From contig OZ020524.1 of assembly GCA_963971425.1 (NCBI GenBank), positions 4,063,773-4,127,772 on the forward strand: a stretch of 64,000 nucleotides of DNA, read 5' to 3'. This DNA comes from Bryoerythrophyllum caledonicum (Eukaryota > Streptophyta > Bryopsida > Pottiales > Pottiaceae). Made by a program: the position numbers and the translations under genes. The notes under the pieces were generated by a model. That model searched no databases and was not told the DNA's origin. It saw nothing but the letters and a program-made list of their open reading frames with translations. Each line of letters begins with the position of its first letter. Within the stretch, counting starts at the first letter, position 1. Shown one piece after another: positions 58,871-64,000 of the stretch.

Positions 58871-60317
58871 CAATTTTGACCCTAGGGTATGGTATTACGC
58901 TCACCACTCTCGTATTTTTCCTACAATTTACTAATTTAGGGCTGCGTCACACCAAGACCTAGGTTGAGAGGCCATCGATTTTCAACGGCGAGATTGTGAG
59001 AATGGTTAAAGTTTGGCGTCTTGGTCTTCACATTGGAGGTTAGAGTTTAGAGGTTGTCGTCCTTCGTTGTGCCTACATGGTAGCTGTTTTAGAGAGTATT
59101 GGTGACAAAATGACGGGCTCGCAAGTTTTGGTCGCCGTTTTTAGCCGACCCAAACTTCCTCGAAGAGGTTATTAGCTTCCTTCAATTTGTATTATATAAT
59201 GTATTTTTTAGCCTAAGAGTTTGGCCTTTCACCATTGTTTGGACTGACGGTCGGCCTCTCAACTTGGCCCGGTGTGAAGCGGCCTTTAGGTGATAGAGAA
59301 AAGTCACCTCAACTTTCAATAAGATATCCCCTCTTAATATTAGAGATAATGGTGAATTATGGCTAGAAGAGGGGAAATAATTTTGAAACATGGCATACAA
59401 CTCCTTCACTCTTTCAAATTTCCTGTACTTGTAAACATATATCCCGAAATCTTAGTTCAATAAGAATGGAGACTGCATTATGAAAGTTCCACAAAGATGT
59501 GAGTTAATATAGGAAAATGAGCATGGGTCAAAGAAGAAGAAGGACGATCGGTCCAAGATGACCCTAAACTACCCGGGTGAGTGGGTGATACTCAAAGTCT
59601 TGTATCCCTAAGTAGAGTAGTTGTTGGTTTGATCCTTGGTTGTACAATCTTCACTCCACCTCACGGGTTGCCATAAATTGTCAATACAACAACTTATGTG
59701 TGCCACAAAAACCAAAAAAAAACTCTATTCACCAGTGGAGGCCAATGTAAATAGAGTCACCTAGAGCATGGACTACGTAATAAATAGCTCTAATTTCATC
59801 AATTAAAAAGTGGTTATGAAAAATTACAAACCTTAGTGATATGTTTTAACTACACCCTTTCTCAAGATAGGTGACGACCATCATTTTAAATGGTTAAGAT
59901 TTTAAAAGGTGAAGGAGGTGAACAATAATTCAACAAAAAATCAATGAGCATTTATATCATTTATTTGAGAAAATGTAAAGTTCACTAGTTAAGTATGAAC
60001 CTTTATCCTAGCCACTCAGCCATAAGTGTGTCCAAATGAGCAGGCAATCCCGAGCCCGTTTTTTTCTAGGTCGTAATAACAATCCATCCCAAATTCAAAG
60101 TAGATGCCTCTTCACTCTCAACAAACACTAAAAATAATACAAAAGTGAATTTCTCCGTAAGAAATAAACTTTAAATATTAAATTTAAGAGGTTGTGCTTA
60201 ATTTTCTTAAGAAGACAATAAATTTTTGTTCAAAGAGTTTTAATATTGCTACAGTCTTACAAAAGTGATTTCATAAACCCAAGAGGCTACCCTGCCCTAA
60301 CATTAGGTAGAAACAAA
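58871..60317. other. Intergenic DNA with a possible SINE, no gene seen
   Basis: AT-rich stretches and no recognisable coding domain. The one structured item is the tRNA-like segment around 59560-59720. Confidence 0.4.
59560..59720 (+). mobile_element. Possible tRNA-derived SINE
   Basis: A GGGTGAGTGGGTGAT segment could serve as an A box and GGTTTGATCC, about 50 bases on, is B-box-like. The unit runs into an A-rich end (ACCAAAAAAAAA). Both boxes are imperfect, so this is tentative. Confidence 0.35.
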
Positions 60318-60750
60318 CGACGGCCACATCGGGCTTCATCTCCCACATATGGTCCCTAAAAGACCCGGTTTGGCTCCTCATGCCCACACTGGTTTCATGG
60401 TAAAATCTAATATGGTTCCTAACCAAACCATTTGGTTACCTTCTTCTGATTTATCCTTTTAACCATATTATACCACAATGTTCCCAATGAGTTCTCATGT
60501 TGTTCCCCAAAGTTCCCAATGTGTTCCCCAACGTTCCCCTAGTAAACTCTTCGGAACGCTTTGGGAACGGGGAACGGGGAACTCTTCTGGGAACTCTTAC
60601 AGTTCCCAAAGAGTTTACGCTGGGAACCAATTGATTCTCTTAAAATTACATCCATATTTACCTCCTGTTTAGTGCTATTTAGTGGGGCCCACCACCAATT
60701 GTTGGGCCCAAACGCAGGCTCATCCGCACATATGTGCATGAGTTTAATAA
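60318..60750 (+). repeat. Dispersed repeat family A, copy 2
   Basis: Same orientation and order as 18878-19277: ATATGGTCCCTAAAA, GGTTCCTAACCAAACCATTT, TTTTAACCATATTA, then an expanded array of GTTCCCAA / GGGAACGGGGAAC units, TTTAGTGGGGCC and GGCTCATCCGCA. The GTTCCC units occur on both strands here, so the middle can fold. Confidence 0.85.
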
Positions 60751-61004
60751 GTCTAAAATGTCATGGGAGGTGCCTACTCCCAAGTACTGTGCTTGCCCAT
60801 TTGAAATACTGGCGGTCACTTGCACATGAGACTTGGAGACCAGTTCCTGAATTGGGTAGAAATGTTGACAAGTGGAACAACTGCAGATTATTATAAGGAT
60901 GTTCTAATACATAGCATGCTCCTGGACTCTTGGAATGGCACCAGTGCTCCATGAGTGACAAGTCATCACAGTGCTTACTCAACTTGCACAACTCCTGAGC
61001 CAAT

Positions 61005-61075
61005 GTGATACTGAGGTAGTAGCCATGTGATACTGAGATGGTGATACCTAGGTGATACCTAGGTGATACTAAGGT
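61005..61075 (+). repeat. GTGATACCTAG tandem repeat
   Basis: Six to seven units of GTGATACTGAG / GTGATACCTAG in about 70 bases, with one more related unit near 61130. Confidence 0.85.
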
Positions 61076-62334
61076 GGTAATGGCATAGTACTTATGAAGG
61101 AACCATTTGATGCGGATGAAGTACCTGGGTGATACTTGTTCAAAGCATGCAATTTGTTGAAAAAGAAGGATGAGCTTTAACGTAGAAACATCTTAAACCA
61201 ACACGGGATAGTGAAGCAACACGTAGAGCTGCACTAAAACCGCATCAGAAGACCCTATGACCGTGGTGAGCATGAACGAACCCTGATTTGAGTGAACAGT
61301 GACTTGCGATTTGGGGTTTACAGTGCGGCTAGATTGTGAGGCGGCGGCAAATCAGTATTCAAAGTGAGCATGTGGGATTTGGTGGCTTCCTCAGAATTGT
61401 AATTGCGGTTGCTAAGTTTGGAGTTCCAAATAAAGAAACACGTTTTCGGTTGCGGCCAAGACAGTTGCAATCTAGTCGTTAACGCGGACAAGTGAGTATA
61501 GACACACGACGTCACTGTGCGGTAGTGGCAAAAATGGAAATTAAAAAACGCGGAGAGCCCAACAACAAGGTGCGATTTAAGATCAAGAGAGCGGTGGTCG
61601 GAAGGAGGTCTGGGGCGTACTTTCGACGACAGAGATTGAGATTCTAAAGTCGTCGTCTTACAGCTTGCTGCTTCTTCGTTGCACATGTCGCCCACTGTGG
61701 AGATCAAGAGCTTGTTTTGTGGAAAGTTCCACAACCTCCACAACTACAACTGTTTTTCTCATTTCATAGACAGCTAGGGTACAAAAAATACTATTGAAAA
61801 CTACAACTTGTTTCCAATCACAACGGCGTACGTCCATTCAAACTTAAAAACAACGCTAACTCAGAGTGCTCTATGAAGTAATCTGCAACTCTCATGCCAC
61901 GACGCGCATCGCCTACTTGACCTCTGCCTCATCTTTCGGAGCTTGCGCTTCAGCCTCCTCATACATTTCTCCTTCCACTTGGCCTTCACGGTGACTGTCT
62001 CTAGAACCCCGCTCTTCCGCTGCGAGTATAAAGTTGTGGAAAGAGTGGCTTGATCGAGAACTCATTTTGGGTGATCACGGAATCCTAGATTCGTCGGGGA
62101 ATGTTGTCAAGGCTGTGCGGGACAAGGCACAACTTCTCTTGAATATATGGTATGAGTTATTGAATGTGTAAGCTTGCTCGACATGTTAGTAGAGAAATTG
62201 AGTCTGGTCCAGAGGAAAATCTATGTTGCTGGACATGAAATTAAGTTAAAAATGTTTTTTTCTTGACGTTATTCACTATTGACTTGCCCTTGTAGATCGA
62301 TTAGTTCGTGCGACTAGCAGAAGTGTACAGTTTT
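61076..62334. other. Intergenic DNA, no gene recognised
   Basis: Mixed composition. Short frames near 61318-61743 and 61890-62100 show no domain. It may include the 5' part of the transposon whose coding region starts at 62933. Confidence 0.35.
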
Positions 62335-62450
62335 GACGTGGTTACACTGCTGAGTAACGACAGCTGAGTATCGCAAATTAGTAACGACGTTGAGTGAAGA
62401 CGCTGCAGTAATGCCCATTGTTGAGTGACGACGTTGTAGCAACGTTTCTG
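62335..62450 (+). repeat. Imperfect GAGTAACGACG repeat
   Basis: GAGTAACGACA, TAGTAACGACGTTGAGTG, TGAGTGACGACGTTG and GTAGCAACGTT follow one another within about 110 bases, upstream of the transposase. Confidence 0.6.
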
Positions 62451-62932
62451 CTGCCGACATTCACAATAGCCCACTACCGAGTTTCTCTAGGTACTATCAG
62501 ATCAGTATCGTACGAATTTCAGTCGACAAGTGTACCTTATAAACTAATGCGCATTTTTTTTGTCATTTTTGATATGAAAGTTCACTGCTGATCATTCATG
62601 AGTTTCATGTACACCACCTTTGCAAAACTATCGTTCTGTCTTCATGTGCATGTGACTATTGTAGTCTGTGTTTAAGGTGATCATAGTTCATATGCTGTTG
62701 GATTCTTGATGGTCTTGTACTATCAAAGAGCCTTAAAATCTTCCGTACTTGACTCTTCATTTACAGGCAGCCTTCACATATTTAGAGCGGTTTTTTTCCT
62801 GCGTCTATTACCGAATGAGCGCCTTAGTATTAACCCTCTTACAAGTACATTGAGATCGATCAATGCCAACTTTGAGTACACATGATGTCAACTTTGGTGC
62901 TAATTGGTTTTGTTTTCCATTTGCAAATAGGT

Positions 62933-63967
62933 ATGCAAGGTGTTGTTGACTTAGCAAGTCACAATGGATTTCTTGAATCACCCTGGAGTGACAACCAAGG
63001 CGGTGCAGGTACAGATGACAATAATTCAAGCTCTGATGAGCAAGTTGACCATGCACATGTTCCAGTTGACTATGCAGAACTGGAGCGCGCACATGGTTGC
63101 GGTCGAGACCTCGGTGCAAGGAGATCAGTCCTCGTGGTTGGCGAGCTGCCCACACAGCCTTCGCAGCCCTTACATACTTCACAGCGACATGGTCCTACAA
63201 CGTCCCGCAGAGATTGGCAGCCAAGGAGCAGGAGTGTTGCTACCATGCTTGGCCCTAGAATAGCCCACGATAGAGGATTGTGGACGTACTCCAATGTTTT
63301 GCCTCCGCAAGATCAATATGGCATGCCATCGGACTTCCCGGTATGTGAGGAGGAGCAAACCTTGTCACAATTTCCTCAAATTTTTGTGCAGCATGGCCAG
63401 CCAAATGTCAACCGAGGAGGCCGCTCGACGAAGGCGAGCCATCGACGAAATCGTGCAAATGGAAATTGGACTGGCGAGGCTCTTCGGAAGGCACTGGAGG
63501 ACGTGGACGATGGCATTCTAGTGAAGACCGCCGCCAGGACGCACAACATTCCATATTCCAGTTTGCACGACTGATGCTACGGACATACACGAAGCCGTGT
63601 CTGTGGTGCAAAGACTATTCTCACGGCGGATGAAGAAGCCCAACTCGTGGATTATCTTCAAAAGATGTGTGATGCGGGGCATGGTCTTTCACCCTCTGCC
63701 CTAAAACTTAAAGTCTACGAAATTACTAACTCACGGTAGACCCCCTTTCGTGATGGAATTCCTGGTACCGGATGGATGCGTTGGTTTCGCATTCGCCACC
63801 CGGAGCTTGCACTGAGGGCATCCATGGCACTGGAGTCTGCTAGAGCATCTGCCTTATGTGAAGAAAATGTGGCTACCCTGTACGACAACTTGGAGAGTTT
63901 ATATGACTTGCACCACTATCCGTCTCATCGCATATGGAATTGTGATGAGACGGGGGCACAAGCAGGT
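62933..63967 (+). mobile_element. pogo/Tigger-like DNA transposon, broken transposase, cut by the window end
   Basis: Cut-and-paste transposase of the pogo/Tigger branch of Tc1/mariner. After a splice-acceptor-like TTGCAAATAG a frame runs through an acidic leader to a Psq-type helix-turn-helix (WTGEALRKALEDV, KTAARTHNIPYSSLHD), a CENP-B-like second DNA-binding segment (LTADEEAQLVDYLQKM, GHGLSPSALKLKVYEI, PFRDGIPGTGWMRWF, RHPELALR), and the start of the DDE domain with its first catalytic Asp in IWNCDETGAQAG (63932-63967). Two in-frame stops, TGA at 63572-63574 and TAG at 63737-63739, interrupt it, so it is inactive as it stands. A donor-like G|GTACC follows the last block. The rest lies beyond the window. 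Confidence 0.85.
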
Positions 63968-64000
63968 ACCAATCACTTTGAATGACATATCATATTTTTG

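Noticed and set aside
1-64000. CRISPR arrays, operons, ribosome binding sites
   Set aside because: The window is plant nuclear DNA; no regularly spaced repeats with unique spacers and no prokaryotic gene organisation are present.

Overview
This is nuclear DNA of a green plant (streptophyte). The genes have many short GT-AG introns, several encoded proteins look plastid-targeted (starch synthase, an S1-domain RNA-binding protein, plant-type phosphofructokinase), there is a kinesin-like calmodulin-binding protein (a plant/green-algal family), and there is a degenerate plant-type TTTAGGG tract. The species cannot be fixed from the sequence. A pogo/Tigger-like transposase with a Psq domain and an intronless starch synthase I would be unusual in a flowering plant, so a non-seed plant is my guess.

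Layout. 0.9-3.6 kb (-): a three-RRM hnRNP R/Q-like (LIF2-like) protein, 8 exons. 6.0 kb: a Helitron/PIF1 helicase scrap. About 6.3-12.5 kb: a repeat-derived block with broken frames. 13.2-14.9 kb (+): an unrecognised 4-exon gene rich in S/T-P sites. 15.4-17.3 kb (-): a GC-rich, intronless soluble starch synthase I with a changed substrate-binding lysine. 17.3-23.9 kb: MITEs, Helitron-like 3' ends and inverted repeats. 23.9-27.1 kb (-): a small polytopic membrane protein, perhaps AIG1/FAR-17a-like. 27.1-32.4 kb: AT-rich, repeats, a tRNA-like unit. 32.5-41.5 kb (+): kinesin-like calmodulin-binding protein, 25 exons, all in phase. 42.2-48.1 kb (-): S1-domain protein, 16 exons, tail to tail with the kinesin. 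48.1-53.1 kb: microsatellite, pyrimidine tract, AT-rich DNA and a second Helitron helicase scrap. 53.1-54.6 kb (+): an unrecognised membrane-anchored protein, 2 exons. 55.0-58.4 kb (-): ATP-dependent 6-phosphofructokinase, 15 exons. 58.4-62.9 kb: repeats. 62.9-64 kb (+): a broken pogo/Tigger-like transposase running off the window.

The genes are unrelated single units, as expected for a plant chromosome. Starch synthase and phosphofructokinase both act in carbohydrate metabolism, but nothing suggests a cluster. Exon joins were made by eye from splice consensus, reading phase and family similarity. In every multi-exon model the phases add up to one open frame, which is good internal support but not proof. 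I found no convincing novel multi-gene system. The most interesting items are the starch synthase (intronless, GC-rich, K-to-Q), a repeat family living in introns at 42.7-54.2 kb, a strong hairpin just after the kinesin stop codon, a GC-AG intron in the kinesin gene, and the two orphan genes.
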